The notes: generated by a model from the sequence alone, not told the origin. Positions 40,600 through 50,731 are shown, counted from the first letter of the stretch. The stretch is 64,000 nt of DNA from an uncultured Alistipes sp. (GCA_900546065.1 URBK01000004.1:62001-126000); one strand, 5' to 3'. Program-made: numbers and translations.

Positions 40600-43146
40600 A
40601 TGAAACAGCTTTCTATACAATTCCTTAGGGCGCTGCTGCCGGTATTGGCCGCTGCGGGCGTTTCGCCTGCGGCGCGGGCACAGCAGCCATCCTTTGCCGA
40701 CGGCTACCACGGCGGCATCTACGGCCACTATCCCCTGTGGTGTACGGGCTTCTTCGCCGACGAACTGGCCAAACATCCCGAGTGGAGGATCAATCTCGAG
40801 ATCGAACCCGAGACATGGGACTCTGTGCGGCTGCATACGCCCGGGGATTATGCGCGCCTGCGGGCCGCGGCAGCGACGCCGCGCGTCGAGTTCGTCAATC
40901 CCGCCTACGGACAGCCTTACTGCTTCAACATACACGGCGAGTCGATCGTCCGCCATTTCGAGTACGGCATGGCCAAGCTGCGTGAGCACTTCCCCGATGC
41001 CGTGGTGCAATGCTACTCGTCGGAGGAACCCTGTTTTACGGATTGCCTGCCGGCGCTGCTGCGCGGTTTCGGCTTCCGCTATGCCGTGCTGAAGTGCCCC
41101 GACACCTGCTGGGGCGGATATGTACGGGGACACGGACGCGGCGTGGTGTCGTGGGTGGGGCCCTCGGGGGATACGATCACAGCCCTGCCGCGATACGTGT
41201 GCGAGGATTTCGTCGAGGGCTCGACGTGGCAGACCACGGCGTGGAACAACTCCGAAGAGTATATCGATGCGTGCCGTCGCGACGGTGTGCGTTTCCCTGC
41301 GGGCATGTGCTTTCAGGATGCGGGGTGGCGCAATGGCCCTTGGATCGGTACGGGGGCGGCGACGGCCGGCGGCTCGCGTTATGTCACGTGGAGCGAATAT
41401 TTCGAGCATGTATGGGACGGCCGTACGGATGGCGCGTGGCACCTTACGCAGGAGGATATCGAGGTAAACCTCATGTGGGGCAGTCAGGTGCTGCAACGCG
41501 TTGCGCAGCGCGTGCGCGATGCGGAGAATCGCGCCGTGCAGGCCGAGAAGGCCGATCTGCTGCGATGGCTCGGCGGCGGTGAAAGTGCCGATTCGTTACG
41601 TATGGCGTCGCTGTGGCGGCCGCTTATGCTCGCTCAGCATCACGACTGCTGGATCGTACCTTATAATGTCGTGAGCGAGGGGCGGACGTGGGCTGAGAAG
41701 GTAGACGGGTGGTGCAGCCTGACGGACAGCCTGTGTCTCGATCTGTTGGGGCGTGCGGCATCGACGACGGAGTTCGACGTGGTCAATACCTCGGCGCGGC
41801 CGCGGCGTGGGGTTGTGCGTGTGGATATTCCTTATGATGTGGCGGCAGGTCAAAAAAATATACGTCTGGTCGACAGCCGCGGCGGCGATGTGCCCTGTAC
41901 GTTGGTGAATGGGGATGGAGGCCCGGTGTTGGTATTCGAGGCCGAGACTCCGGCTTTCGGTGTGGCCCGCTACCGCCTTGAGGCGGGACGGCAGCGCTGC
42001 ACGGAGCCGTCGTGTGCGGCCTATGGCTCGGCCGAGGGCTTCGTAGTTGAGAGCGACATATACCGTATGGTTATCGATACGCTGCACGGCGGTGCCGTTG
42101 TGAGCCTTGTGGATAAGCTCTCGGGCCGCGAGATTGTGGATCGCAGCTCGCGGTGGGGGTTCAACACCCTGCGCGGATACTTCTACGACGAGGGACGCTT
42201 CGCCTCGTCCGAGGAGCAGGCGGCGCATGTCGAGATCGAGGAGCTGACGCCGCTGACGGTGCGTGTGGCCGTTACGGGCGCCGTTGCGGGCGAACCCTTC
42301 CGCCAGAGCGTGACGCTGCGCCGCGGCGACAGGGTTATCGACTGTACGCTTCGCATATCGTGGCGCGGCAACCGCGGCATCGGCGAGTATGCCGACAGCG
42401 GCTCGGCCACGGAGAACCGCCGCGCCTTCAAGAACGACCGCTACAAACTGCTGTTGATGTTCCCCTCGGTGCGGGGGCGGCAGACGCTGCGCAAGAACGT
42501 TCCCTACGGCATCTGCCGCAGCCGCTTGGACGATACCTTCTTCGAGACATGGGATACCCACAAACACAATATCATACTCGACTGGGTCGACGTGACGGGC
42601 GACGACGGCGCGGGGCTGACGCTTATGAGCGACCACACGACCTCTTATGCCCACGGCGACGGGGTGCCGTTGTCGCTGACGGTGCAATATTCGGGCAAGG
42701 GACTCTGGGGACGCGACTATCCGCTCGAGGGTGCGACGGAGATACGTTATGCGCTTCTTCCGCATGACGGGGAATGGAATGCGGCGGAGGTGTGGAACGC
42801 ATGCCGCGAGCATGCCGAGCCTCTATACGTACGCGCTGCCGAGACCTATGCCGGGGCGGGCCATTCGTATGTTGAGGTTGGCGGCGGATGCTCCCTCTCG
42901 TCGGCGCGACGCCGCGGCGGGGATGTGGAGCTGCGTCTGTTCAATCCCTCGGATGCGGAGGCCGAGAGCCGTGTGAGCCTCGGATTAGGTGTTGCCGGGG
43001 TGCAGGCCACGCGTCTTGACGGCACCCCCTTGGAGAGTATCCCGACGACGCGCCGCAGCGGCCGTACGGTGTTGACGGTGAAGGTGCCGCCGACGGGATT
43101 CGTGACGCTGCGGCTGACGCCGCAACCCGGCCGCGTCACTCGATGA
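40600..43146 (+). CDS. GH38-like alpha-mannosidase family protein, secreted
   Basis: 848 residues with a signal peptide (about 1-26, ARAQQ). The opening DGYHGGIYGHYPLW (about 31-44) and the N-terminal barrel containing IEPETWDSV, EEPCFTDCLPALLRGFGF, WNNSEEYIDACRRDG and LAQHHDCWIVPYN (about 345-357) fit the GH38 alpha-mannosidase fold. A C-terminal beta-sandwich region follows (LVDKLSGREIVDRSS, then FNPSDAEAESRVSL). I cannot assign the linkage. Its last 11 bp overlap the end of the convergent GH28-like gene, so no terminator separates them. Confidence 0.75.
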   Translation: MKQLSIQFLRALLPVLAAAGVSPAARAQQPSFADGYHGGIYGHYPLWCTGFFADELAKHPEWRINLEIEPETWDSVRLHTPGDYARLRAAAATPRVEFVNPAYGQPYCFNIHGESIVRHFEYGMAKLREHFPDAVVQCYSSEEPCFTDCLPALLRGFGFRYAVLKCPDTCWGGYVRGHGRGVVSWVGPSGDTITALPRYVCEDFVEGSTWQTTAWNNSEEYIDACRRDGVRFPAGMCFQDAGWRNGPWIGTGAATAGGSRYVTWSEYFEHVWDGRTDGAWHLTQEDIEVNLMWGSQVLQRVAQRVRDAENRAVQAEKADLLRWLGGGESADSLRMASLWRPLMLAQHHDCWIVPYNVVSEGRTWAEKVDGWCSLTDSLCLDLLGRAASTTEFDVVNTSARPRRGVVRVDIPYDVAAGQKNIRLVDSRGGDVPCTLVNGDGGPVLVFEAETPAFGVARYRLEAGRQRCTEPSCAAYGSAEGFVVESDIYRMVIDTLHGGAVVSLVDKLSGREIVDRSSRWGFNTLRGYFYDEGRFASSEEQAAHVEIEELTPLTVRVAVTGAVAGEPFRQSVTLRRGDRVIDCTLRISWRGNRGIGEYADSGSATENRRAFKNDRYKLLLMFPSVRGRQTLRKNVPYGICRSRLDDTFFETWDTHKHNIILDWVDVTGDDGAGLTLMSDHTTSYAHGDGVPLSLTVQYSGKGLWGRDYPLEGATEIRYALLPHDGEWNAAEVWNACREHAEPLYVRAAETYAGAGHSYVEVGGGCSLSSARRRGGDVELRLFNPSDAEAESRVSLGLGVAGVQATRLDGTPLESIPTTRRSGRTVLTVKVPPTGFVTLRLTPQPGRVTR

Positions 43147-44632
43147 CGAGGCCGTGCACGTGGGCGTTGACGTCGAAGTAGTCGCTGAAATTCTGTCCGG
43201 TGAGGCGTACTCCGTTTATCGTGACGTTGCGGAATGTGATGCCGTCGATGGGGTGTTTGTCGTCCAGACCGTGCAGCAGACTGCGCGGAGGCTGTAGGCC
43301 GTCGTAACGTATATCCTCAATGAGGATGTCGCGCGCCTCGCGGCCGCGCGTATTGAACTTGCAGTAGTCGAACGAGAAGAGCGAGGCGCCGCGCGGATCG
43401 TCGACCGTGATGCGGCGTATGCGTATGTTCGAAAAGCGCCCTTCGTCGGATATCATCATCGCCATGGCTCCCTTGTATGGATATAGGGTCTCGCGCCCCT
43501 CGAGGAGGATGCAGTCCGCAAACTCGACGTCGTCGGTGCGGAAGCGCGGATCGGACTCGGGCCCGACGAGGAAGTTATGTGCGCAGTCGGCCCAGAGGAC
43601 GCACTCACGTATGGTGATGTCGCGTGTGTCGCCGACGTTCCACGGCTCGTTCTTGAGCGATATGTTGTCGTCGTAGTTGCGCATGAAACACCCCTCCATG
43701 ACGACACCTCGCGAGTTGCACAGATCCACGCCGTCGGAGTTGCGCATCCAGCATATCTGTTTTACGTTCTCTATGCGTACACTCTCCGAACGCTGTATGC
43801 AGAGCGTCCAGCTGGGCGAGTCGCGCAGCAGGATGCCCGATATCGAGACGTTGCGGCATCCGACCAGATCGACCATCACGCGGCGTGTATCCAAGTGGTG
43901 CGGCGCATACGACCCGCACAGTATGCCCCGCCCGGCGATCGTGATGTCGTGTGTGTCGTACGAGCGGACGGTGCCGTAGACGACGGCCCCTTCGTCTATG
44001 TAGAGTGTCTGCCCCGAGCGCAGAGTGATAAGTCCTGCGTGGTGCTCCCCTTCGCCGAAGTAGAGCGTGTCGGGCGAGGAGGCGCGCGGCGCCGCCGTAT
44101 CGGGCAGGTCGGGCAGTACGAAGAGGTTGCGGGCGCGGTCGCCGTCAAACTCTACGGATACCTTCTGCGTGGGCCTCTCCAAGGTGAACTCTACCGTGCG
44201 GCGCGATATGCGGCGCGTAGGTATGGCGTATGCCGCGGGCCGCACCTCGACGCTGTCGAATGGACGGCCCCGACGCCTTACGCGTACTCTTACCGGCGTG
44301 GAGAAGTCGTCGGTGAACATCGCAAAGCCCATCAACGTGCGGGCGGCTCCCGTGGTGTCGATGTTGTTGCGGTCGCGGCGGGTGATGTCGGAGACCAGAG
44401 CGCCGTGTACCTTGATGCGTCGCCGTCCGTTGTCGGTCGATATACGCACGCGGTAAAGGTCGTTGTGCAGACGGTGGCGTGGCATCGTGTCGGCAGTCTC
44501 GGCGGTGATATTATCTCTGTCGCGGGGCGCTGCCGCGGCTGTTGCCGTGAAGGCGGCAATGACGCTGAGAATGGCGGCGGCAAAGAGTATCCGGTACGGG
44601 ACAATAGGCTTCGGGTCAATATGTTTTTCCAT
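43136..44632 (-). CDS. GH28-like right-handed beta-helix glycosidase
   Basis: 498 residues. An N-terminal hydrophobic segment (about 13-35, ending ATAAAAP) is a signal or anchor. An N-terminal beta-domain (about 50-175) precedes parallel beta-helix turns (LRSGQTLYIDEGAVVYGTV, ITIAGRGILCGSY). The catalytic neighbourhood is GH28-like: NSDGVDLCNS and NYDDNISLKN (about 300-330) correspond to NTDG and D-D of polygalacturonases. The usual G-H step reads ADCAHN. Activity on galacturonan, rhamnogalacturonan or another uronic acid or galactoside polymer is possible; substrate unknown. Confidence 0.7.
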   Translation of the reverse strand: MEKHIDPKPIVPYRILFAAAILSVIAAFTATAAAAPRDRDNITAETADTMPRHRLHNDLYRVRISTDNGRRRIKVHGALVSDITRRDRNNIDTTGAARTLMGFAMFTDDFSTPVRVRVRRRGRPFDSVEVRPAAYAIPTRRISRRTVEFTLERPTQKVSVEFDGDRARNLFVLPDLPDTAAPRASSPDTLYFGEGEHHAGLITLRSGQTLYIDEGAVVYGTVRSYDTHDITIAGRGILCGSYAPHHLDTRRVMVDLVGCRNVSISGILLRDSPSWTLCIQRSESVRIENVKQICWMRNSDGVDLCNSRGVVMEGCFMRNYDDNISLKNEPWNVGDTRDITIRECVLWADCAHNFLVGPESDPRFRTDDVEFADCILLEGRETLYPYKGAMAMMISDEGRFSNIRIRRITVDDPRGASLFSFDYCKFNTRGREARDILIEDIRYDGLQPPRSLLHGLDDKHPIDGITFRNVTINGVRLTGQNFSDYFDVNAHVHGLVIE

Positions 44633-44800
44633 CAGGGTGGGGTTTGGACGGTGATGTGCAGTTGGCAGTAGCTGACCGCGTGCGATGTGAAGTTACTCTT
44701 TTTTTGCGTAAAAAGCAACGCGGTGTTTCTCTCTTCGGGAGTTTATGCGTACCTTTATAGAGATATAACATATATAACCCATAAAACCGACCCGAAGAAA

Positions 44801-46600
44801 ATGAAACCCCGTCTACTTCTGGCCATGCTGGTGACGCTGGCGGCCGTGTCCTGTACCACGACATACGATCTTGCGGATTACGGTCTGCGTCCCGACAGCG
44901 GCGAGAATTCGGCGCCGCTGATGAAGGAGGCGCTTAAGGAGATCAAGGCGTTGAGCCGCGGCCGCAACATACGCATCACACTGCCTGCGGGCCGTTACGA
45001 CTTCCATCCCGACGGCGCCATCAGCCGCGAATATTACATCTCGAACCACGACCAGCCGAACCCGAAGTCGGTGGGTATCGTTCTGGAGGATATGCACAAC
45101 GTCATCTTCGACGGTCAGGGTGCCGAGCTGATCTTCCACGGACGGATGCTTCCCGTGGCCGTGGTCGACTGCAGCGACTGCACGGTGCGTAATCTGAGCA
45201 TCGACTTCGCCAACCCCCATATAAGTCAGGTGCGTGTCGTGAAGAACGACCCCGAGGCGGGTATGATCACCTACGAGGTGGCGCCGTGGGTCGAGTATGA
45301 GATACGCGACAGCATGTTTGTCGCCAAGGGCGAGGGCTGGGAGCATGTCCCCGCATGGGGCATAGCCTTCGAGGGCGATACGCGGCATGTGTTGTATAAT
45401 TCGGGCGACATCTCTCTGGGCACGCGCGGCGTAACGGAGGTCGCACCGCGCACGATCCTCGCGCCGTGGCGCAACGAGGCTCTGGTCGAGGGCACGGTCG
45501 TAGCGTTCCGCGGCTACGGACGTCCCGCTCCCGGCATATTCCTCTATCGCGACACCGATGCCCTTCTGGAGAACGTGACAGTACACTATGCCGAGGGTAT
45601 GGGCCTTCTGGCTCAGGTGTGCGACGGGATCACGCTCGACGGCTTCTCGGTGGCGCTGCGCGGCGAGGAGGATCCCCGTTACTTCACCACGCAGGCCGAC
45701 GCTACGCACTTCTCGGGCTGCAAGGGACGCATCGTCTCGCGCGGCGGCCTGTATGAGGGTATGATGGACGATGCGATCAACGTCCACGGCACCTATCTCA
45801 AGGTCAGCGGCCGCGAGAACGACCATACGCTGACGGCCGACTACATGCACGGCCAGAGCTACGGTTTCGTCTGGGGACATGCCGGCGACGAGGTGCAGTT
45901 CATCGCCTCGCGCCGTATGGAGATCATGGATGGCACCAACGTCATCACCTCTATCGAGGCTGTCGACGCTCCCGTGGACAAGGGTGTGAAGCGTTTCCGC
46001 ATAACCTTCGAGAAGCCTCTGGACGAGGCCATAGGCCGCGGTGACGACTTCGGCATCGAGAATCTGGAGTGGACGCCCGAGGTGCTCTTTGCCGACAACG
46101 TCATACGCAACAACCGCGCACGCGGGGCGCTGTTCAGCACGCCGCGCCGCACCGTCGTGGAGAACAACCTCTTCGACCATACGTCGGGTACGGCCATTCT
46201 GCTCTGTGGCGACTGCAACGGATGGTATGAGACGGGCGCGTGCCGCGACGTTACGATCCGCGGCAACCGCTTCATCGACGCGCTGACAAGCATGTACCAG
46301 TTTACGAATGCCGTGATCTCGATCTATCCCGAGGTTCCGGAGCTGCTGTTGCAGGAGAAGTATTTCCACAGCGGCATCGTTATCGAGGATAACGAGTTCG
46401 ACACGTTCGACATGCCGATACTCTACGCCCGCTCGGTCGACGGCCTTGTCTTCCGCCGCAATGTTGTGCGTCAGAACAAGGACTATCCCCAGATGCACTG
46501 GAATACCCATCGTTTCCTCTTCGAGCGTGTCGTGAACGACGTGATCGAGAATAACGAATTCCACGGCGGCGCGGGCGAATATGACGTGGCGCGCGAATAG
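44801..46600 (+). CDS. Alpha-1,3-galactosidase, GH110
   Basis: 599 residues from ATG 44801, the normal GH110 length. A lipobox VSC at about residue 18 suggests a lipoprotein. The beta-helix core starts ADYGLRPDSGENSAPLM, and the segments ISNHDQPNPKSVGIVLED, DATHFSGCKGRI and GMMDDAINVHGTYL (the acidic active-site loops) are characteristic. GH110 enzymes remove alpha-1,3-linked galactose from blood group B or linear B structures on mucins. It is flanked by GH38- and GH28-like genes, suggesting host glycan use. It shares a bidirectional terminator with mdh. Confidence 0.93.
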   Translation: MKPRLLLAMLVTLAAVSCTTTYDLADYGLRPDSGENSAPLMKEALKEIKALSRGRNIRITLPAGRYDFHPDGAISREYYISNHDQPNPKSVGIVLEDMHNVIFDGQGAELIFHGRMLPVAVVDCSDCTVRNLSIDFANPHISQVRVVKNDPEAGMITYEVAPWVEYEIRDSMFVAKGEGWEHVPAWGIAFEGDTRHVLYNSGDISLGTRGVTEVAPRTILAPWRNEALVEGTVVAFRGYGRPAPGIFLYRDTDALLENVTVHYAEGMGLLAQVCDGITLDGFSVALRGEEDPRYFTTQADATHFSGCKGRIVSRGGLYEGMMDDAINVHGTYLKVSGRENDHTLTADYMHGQSYGFVWGHAGDEVQFIASRRMEIMDGTNVITSIEAVDAPVDKGVKRFRITFEKPLDEAIGRGDDFGIENLEWTPEVLFADNVIRNNRARGALFSTPRRTVVENNLFDHTSGTAILLCGDCNGWYETGACRDVTIRGNRFIDALTSMYQFTNAVISIYPEVPELLLQEKYFHSGIVIEDNEFDTFDMPILYARSVDGLVFRRNVVRQNKDYPQMHWNTHRFLFERVVNDVIENNEFHGGAGEYDVARE

Positions 46601-46735
46601 CGTGTGTCTGCACGTCCGTTGAATCGATGATAATGGCGGCCGTCGGGTTTCGGGCGCGGCCGATGAATCGACAGGAGTGGACGGCCGTCGAGTATTGATG
46701 GCGGCCGTCGGGTTGATATGAAGGATACAAAAAAG

Positions 46736-46770
46736 GAGCGGCGTACCCGACGGTACGCCGCTCTTGTTTT
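46736..46770. terminator. Bidirectional terminator between GH110 and mdh
   Basis: GAGCGGCGTACC (46736-46747) and GGTACGCCGCTC (46752-46763) form a 12-bp perfect stem with loop CGAC. AAAAAA precedes and TTGTTTT follows. The 46601-46735 stretch before it has only short GGCGGCCGTCGGGTT direct repeats (two copies). Confidence 0.9.
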
Positions 46771-46833
46771 CGGATCTCTTCCGAGCCTGCGCGCGATTGA
46801 CGCGGCTGCGGAGAGTTGTCGCGAGACCTCCTG

Positions 46834-47832
46834 TTACTTGAGGTTGGGGTTGATCTTGTTCCACTCGGCGATGGGAGGAAGTACACCCATCTCGATAACC
46901 TCGTCACGCAGTGCGCAGAGGTGCTCGTAGCTCTTCTTCAGAGCGGCGTGCTCCTCGGGCAGACCCTCTACGACCTTGTAGCTTACGCCGTCGCGGGTGA
47001 TCGAGGTCTCCATGGCCATCATGATGTGGTCAAACTCGGGCGTCGAAACGTAGACGCCGGCGGGCCAGCGGAATGCGGGGCCGCCCATGGCTGCGGCGAT
47101 CATCTCGATCGAGACGTATGCGGGGCTCTGGAATGACGAGCGGCCGCGCAGGTCGATGATGTGCTTGCCGCCCTGAATTACGCGCTGACGCAGAGCGTCC
47201 CAATCCTCCTGCGAGATCTTGGTGCCGATAAACTCGGTGAGGGGCTTGCCCTGAACGGTCGTGGTAGATGCGAATACGGCCATCTGCTCGCCGTGGCCGC
47301 CGTATGTACGGCTGTTGCAAACCTCGTCGGGAGATATGTGGAAATACTTGGCCAGCTCGCTGCGCAGACGCGTGCTGTCGAGCGCGGCGAGGGTGGTCAG
47401 CTGCGAAGGCTTCAGACCCGAGTAGATGAGGGTGATCAGACCCGTGATGTCGGCGGGGTTGAAGATGATGACCACGTGCTTGACGTCGGGGCAGTAGGTG
47501 CGGATATTCTTACCGAGCTCCTCGGCGATGGCAGCGTTGCCCTTGAGCAGGTCCTCGCGGGTCATGCCGGCCTTACGTGCGGCGCCGCCCGACGATACGA
47601 TGTACTTGGCATCGGTGAGGGCCTCCTTGATATCAGAGGTATAGGTTATGGCGGCTCCTTCGAAACCGCAGTGGAAGAGCTCCTCGGCCACGCCCTCGAG
47701 GGCAGGTGCGAAGGGATCGTAAAGACAAATGTTAGGCGTGAGCTTCATCATGAGAGCCGTCTGCGCCATATTCGACCCGATCATGCCGGCAGCGCCGACG
47801 ATGGTCAGTTTTTCGGTTGTTAAGTAAGCCAT
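46834..47832 (-). CDS. mdh: Malate dehydrogenase
   Basis: 332 residues. The Rossmann motif is VGAAGMIGSN (about 13-22). The coenzyme loop with SSGGAARKAGMTREDLL (about 80-96) carries the Arg that selects C4 dicarboxylates in malate enzymes. The active-site His lies in SRTYGGHGEQMAVF (about 176-189), and ALDSTRLRSELA holds the substrate Arg. It interconverts malate and oxaloacetate with NAD, part of the reductive succinate pathway of Bacteroidales. A -7 box TATATTTG (47875..47868, minus) lies upstream. Confidence 0.93.
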   Translation of the reverse strand: MAYLTTEKLTIVGAAGMIGSNMAQTALMMKLTPNICLYDPFAPALEGVAEELFHCGFEGAAITYTSDIKEALTDAKYIVSSGGAARKAGMTREDLLKGNAAIAEELGKNIRTYCPDVKHVVIIFNPADITGLITLIYSGLKPSQLTTLAALDSTRLRSELAKYFHISPDEVCNSRTYGGHGEQMAVFASTTTVQGKPLTEFIGTKISQEDWDALRQRVIQGGKHIIDLRGRSSFQSPAYVSIEMIAAAMGGPAFRWPAGVYVSTPEFDHIMMAMETSITRDGVSYKVVEGLPEEHAALKKSYEHLCALRDEVIEMGVLPPIAEWNKINPNLK

Positions 47833-47867
47833 AACGTTTATGTTTTAATACGTTCGTGTTTCGGATG

Positions 47868-47875
47868 CAAATATA
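47868..47875 (-). promoter_or_regulatory. -7 box (TATATTTG) of mdh
   Basis: Minus-strand TATATTTG lies 35 bp before the mdh ATG. No TTTG at the ideal distance. Confidence 0.5.
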
Positions 47876-47951
47876 ATACTTTTTTTGATTGTTATAAAAA
47901 TAACAATGAATTAATTATCTCTCTTTCCATATCGTTTTGCGGCCCGTATTG

Positions 47952-49220
47952 TCAATCCGGCAATTCGAACAGAAGCATGTCGCCCGCCTCGACGGCCAGA
48001 GTCTGGGCGTAGCGCGAGGCGTCGGTGCGGCTGCCGTCGGGCATGACTCTGCGTACGCCGTCCGTGGTCTCGACGGTGACGCGCTGCTCACGGCCAAGGT
48101 CGCGGTTGACGATCATCAGATATCGCTTGCCGCCGTTTTGCAGCAGCGATACCAGAACTCCCTGACCGTCAGCCTCCACACGGCGTATCTGCGGCGGCAG
48201 CTGCCCGGGTGGACGGGTACCTTTGGGTATTGTGCTGCCCGTATGTCCTACCCACAGCGTGCGGGCGCCGAGGAAGACATCCTCAAGGGCGTGTATGCAG
48301 CCGTTGATCTCGCGCAGCAGGTCGTAGACCTCGGTGCGCAGACCCTCATGGTCGATGGGGGCGTTGTGGAAGTTCCACACCTCGGTGCCGGGCGAAGTGT
48401 AGGTGAAGTATTGTATTCCCTGCGCGCCGTATGCCAGATTGCTGAATACCTGCAGGCGGAGGGATGCGCGCGTAGCCGCGGGGTAGGGGTCGTGCGCCGT
48501 GGCAAGGGCAAAGGCCCAGAAGGGGACGCCGGCGCGGCGCGACTCGGCCGCAATGTCCTCGAGGTTGGCGTAGAACTCGGGTCGCAGGCCGTCGAAGGTG
48601 ACGGGATAGTGGTCGAAGGATACGAGTCCGAGCCCCACCTCGTCGATGAAGCGGCGTACGTAGTCGGCATAGGAGTCGGCATGCAGGTCGCGGGGCGAGA
48701 CGTAGTTCGGCAGCAGGTTGAGATAGAGCATGCGGCTGTCGTCCTCGGAGCGTATGCGGCGTGCCCACGCGGCCAGCTCGCCGAAGGCGTCGCATATAGG
48801 CTCGTCACGCAGGAAATACCCCGCATTGTCCTTCTCGCGGCGGAAGCGGCGTACGGTCGCCTCGGGGTCGGATGCCATCTCCCCGCACATTATGAGCAGC
48901 TTGACGCCGGTGCCGCGGCAGGCGTCGAATGCCGCCGCCACCTCGTCGGCTGTCGAGAAGTGCGAGAAGGAGAGGTTGATACCCGCCGCGGCCATCTCAC
49001 GGTAACGGTCGGGCGTGACCTGATCCCCCAGAAGCGAGTACCACGCCATGACGGGGAAGGCATCACCGGTCGGATTGACGTAACGGTGCGGTTGTGTAAG
49101 GTCTGTCTTCTGTTTTGAGGGATTCTTCTCCGTGCTGCGGGCCGCTGCGGGGAGTGTCGCCGCAAGCACGACGGCGGCCAGAAGCGCTGCCATGCGCGCA
49201 ATGGTGATAGTCTGTTTCAT
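47952..49220 (-). CDS. Secreted TIM-barrel glycoside hydrolase-like protein
   Basis: 422 residues with a signal peptide (about 1-27). The chain reads as a TIM barrel: FPVMAWYSLLGD, INLSFSHF, VKLLIMCGEM, GYFLRDEP (about 133-140; the Glu after strand 4 is a likely acid/base), YLNLLPNYV, LVSFDHYPVTFDGL, FWAFALATAH and GIQYFTYTSPG. The C terminus is a small beta-domain (VLVSLLQNGGKRYLMIVNRD, DMLLFELPD). It resembles clan GH-A-type enzymes, but I cannot name a family. It follows the GHL10 gene by 61 bp, so they probably share a transcript. Confidence 0.7.
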   Translation of the reverse strand: MKQTITIARMAALLAAVVLAATLPAAARSTEKNPSKQKTDLTQPHRYVNPTGDAFPVMAWYSLLGDQVTPDRYREMAAAGINLSFSHFSTADEVAAAFDACRGTGVKLLIMCGEMASDPEATVRRFRREKDNAGYFLRDEPICDAFGELAAWARRIRSEDDSRMLYLNLLPNYVSPRDLHADSYADYVRRFIDEVGLGLVSFDHYPVTFDGLRPEFYANLEDIAAESRRAGVPFWAFALATAHDPYPAATRASLRLQVFSNLAYGAQGIQYFTYTSPGTEVWNFHNAPIDHEGLRTEVYDLLREINGCIHALEDVFLGARTLWVGHTGSTIPKGTRPPGQLPPQIRRVEADGQGVLVSLLQNGGKRYLMIVNRDLGREQRVTVETTDGVRRVMPDGSRTDASRYAQTLAVEAGDMLLFELPD

Positions 49221-49281
49221 TATATGTCAGTTTAGGTCGGTTTGGCGGTGTCTTCAATGTTTCATATCGCGTGGGGCGGGG

Positions 49282-50571
49282 TCAGTTGCGGGCGGGAGCC
49301 TCCGGTATCGAGGCCGCAATGTCGGGCTCGGCGCGCAGGATGCCGCTGCGTATGTCGTCCCAGAGGTCGAACTCTATGACCTGACATATATCGAAGACCA
49401 TAAGTCCCTCGGTGTCGCGCAGACATACATAGACGGCATCCGCGATGTTGGTTTTGTGCAACGGGGCGTAAATCGTTCCGTAGAGACGGCAGTCGCCCAT
49501 GATGGCGCGGCGCGCGCGTGCCGTGGCGAACTCGATGGATTCGGGGTCGTCGGGACCGTATATGCGGTCGAGGTATGCGCCGAGCATGAAGCTGTCGAGG
49601 TGTGCGGCGAATCCCGCACGGTCATACTCCTCGTCGCACCACTCATACGTGTACGGCTCCTTGTGCAGCGGGAATGAAGCGCTGGCCCAGTTCTGCGCCG
49701 TGCCGTATAGACCGTTTATCCACGATGCGGCCCAATAGCTGAGTTCGGTGTCGGGGCGCAGGGCGTGTACGGTATCGGCTGCGGCGGCGATGAAGCTGCT
49801 GATGACGCCGGCGCGGTAGCTCCACCACCGGTGATAGAGCGGGCCGGGGACGACGGCCCCCGAGGTGTCGAATGAGAATATATCCTGCGGCCACGTGTCG
49901 ACCTTGCGGCCTATGTGGTGTTCGAAGTCGCGGCGCGAGAAGTCCGAAAAGTCTCCGTACATATCGGGATAGCGACAGTAGTCGAGCGAGAGACCGTCTA
50001 TGTCGTACCGCTCGGTCAGCTCGCCGATAAATGCGATGGCATAGTCGCGGTTCTCGGGCATGGCGGGGTTGAGGAATGCCGCCACCTTGTCGCTCTGGTC
50101 GCGTATGTCGACCATACCCTGAGGCGTGTATTCGATACATGTGCGGCCGACAAAGGTCTCGGGGTCGTCATATACGGGGCCCTGATGGCGCGGGGGCGAA
50201 CCTGCGGCGAAGACCGTGACGCTGGCCGTAACCTTCATGCCGCGGCTGTGGGCGGCGTCGATGAAGTAGCGGAGATAGTCCCAGTCGCGGTCGACGGTAG
50301 TGCCGTCGATGGTTTTGAGTCGGGGAAGCAGGTCGCTGTTGTAGAGCACGTCGCCCTCGACGGGACGCACATCGACTACGATGCGGTTGAATCCCGCGCG
50401 GCACGCCTTGTCGAGATAGAAGTCGACGGAGTCGCGCACGGCAAAACGTTCGAAGTTGGCCGTGGCGTCGAACCACAGATACTTTGGTTTGCCTGCCGCC
50501 GCATGGGGGCGGTTGTCGCAGGCCGCAGCGGCCAGTGCCGCAAGAATGAGAATCAGAGCAAATCGTTTCAT
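49282..50571 (-). CDS. GHL10-type (DUF187) glycosyl hydrolase-like lipoprotein
   Basis: 429 residues. The leader ends in a lipobox-like AAAC (Cys at about residue 18). The core has KYLWFDATANFERF, FNRIVVDVRPVEGDVLYNS, GMKVTASVTVFA, the segment DIDGLSLDYCRYPD (about 194-207; the Asp after strand 4 is conserved) and ELSYWAASWING. This is the barrel of family-10-like (GHL10) hydrolases of Bacteroidetes, whose substrates are not well known. It lies between the esterase and the TIM-barrel gene. Confidence 0.8.
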   Translation of the reverse strand: MKRFALILILAALAAAACDNRPHAAAGKPKYLWFDATANFERFAVRDSVDFYLDKACRAGFNRIVVDVRPVEGDVLYNSDLLPRLKTIDGTTVDRDWDYLRYFIDAAHSRGMKVTASVTVFAAGSPPRHQGPVYDDPETFVGRTCIEYTPQGMVDIRDQSDKVAAFLNPAMPENRDYAIAFIGELTERYDIDGLSLDYCRYPDMYGDFSDFSRRDFEHHIGRKVDTWPQDIFSFDTSGAVVPGPLYHRWWSYRAGVISSFIAAAADTVHALRPDTELSYWAASWINGLYGTAQNWASASFPLHKEPYTYEWCDEEYDRAGFAAHLDSFMLGAYLDRIYGPDDPESIEFATARARRAIMGDCRLYGTIYAPLHKTNIADAVYVCLRDTEGLMVFDICQVIEFDLWDDIRSGILRAEPDIAASIPEAPARN

Positions 50572-50639
50572 CGGGTAGTATGGATGGATAATATGTATAT
50601 GTGTTCGCTATGTTGCCGGTTTCGGCCTCGGGCGCGATG

Positions 50640-50685
50640 GAAAAACATTCACGCCGTGCGTGTCGTTGCGGCATCGCACGGCGTG
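50640..50685 (-). terminator. Terminator after the acetyl-esterase gene
   Basis: CACGCCGTGCG (50650-50660) and CGCACGGCGTG (50675-50685) form an 11-bp stem; on the minus strand AATGTTTTTCC follows. Confidence 0.8.
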
Positions 50686-50731
50686 TCTCTTTCGTGTCGG
50701 GCGTTTGTCCCTGCGATGAAAACGCTGCCCG

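Noticed and set aside
44813..46864. 683-codon open frame opposite GH110
   Set aside because: GC-rich codon bias leaves few stops on the other strand; the plus-strand protein is an unmistakable GH110.
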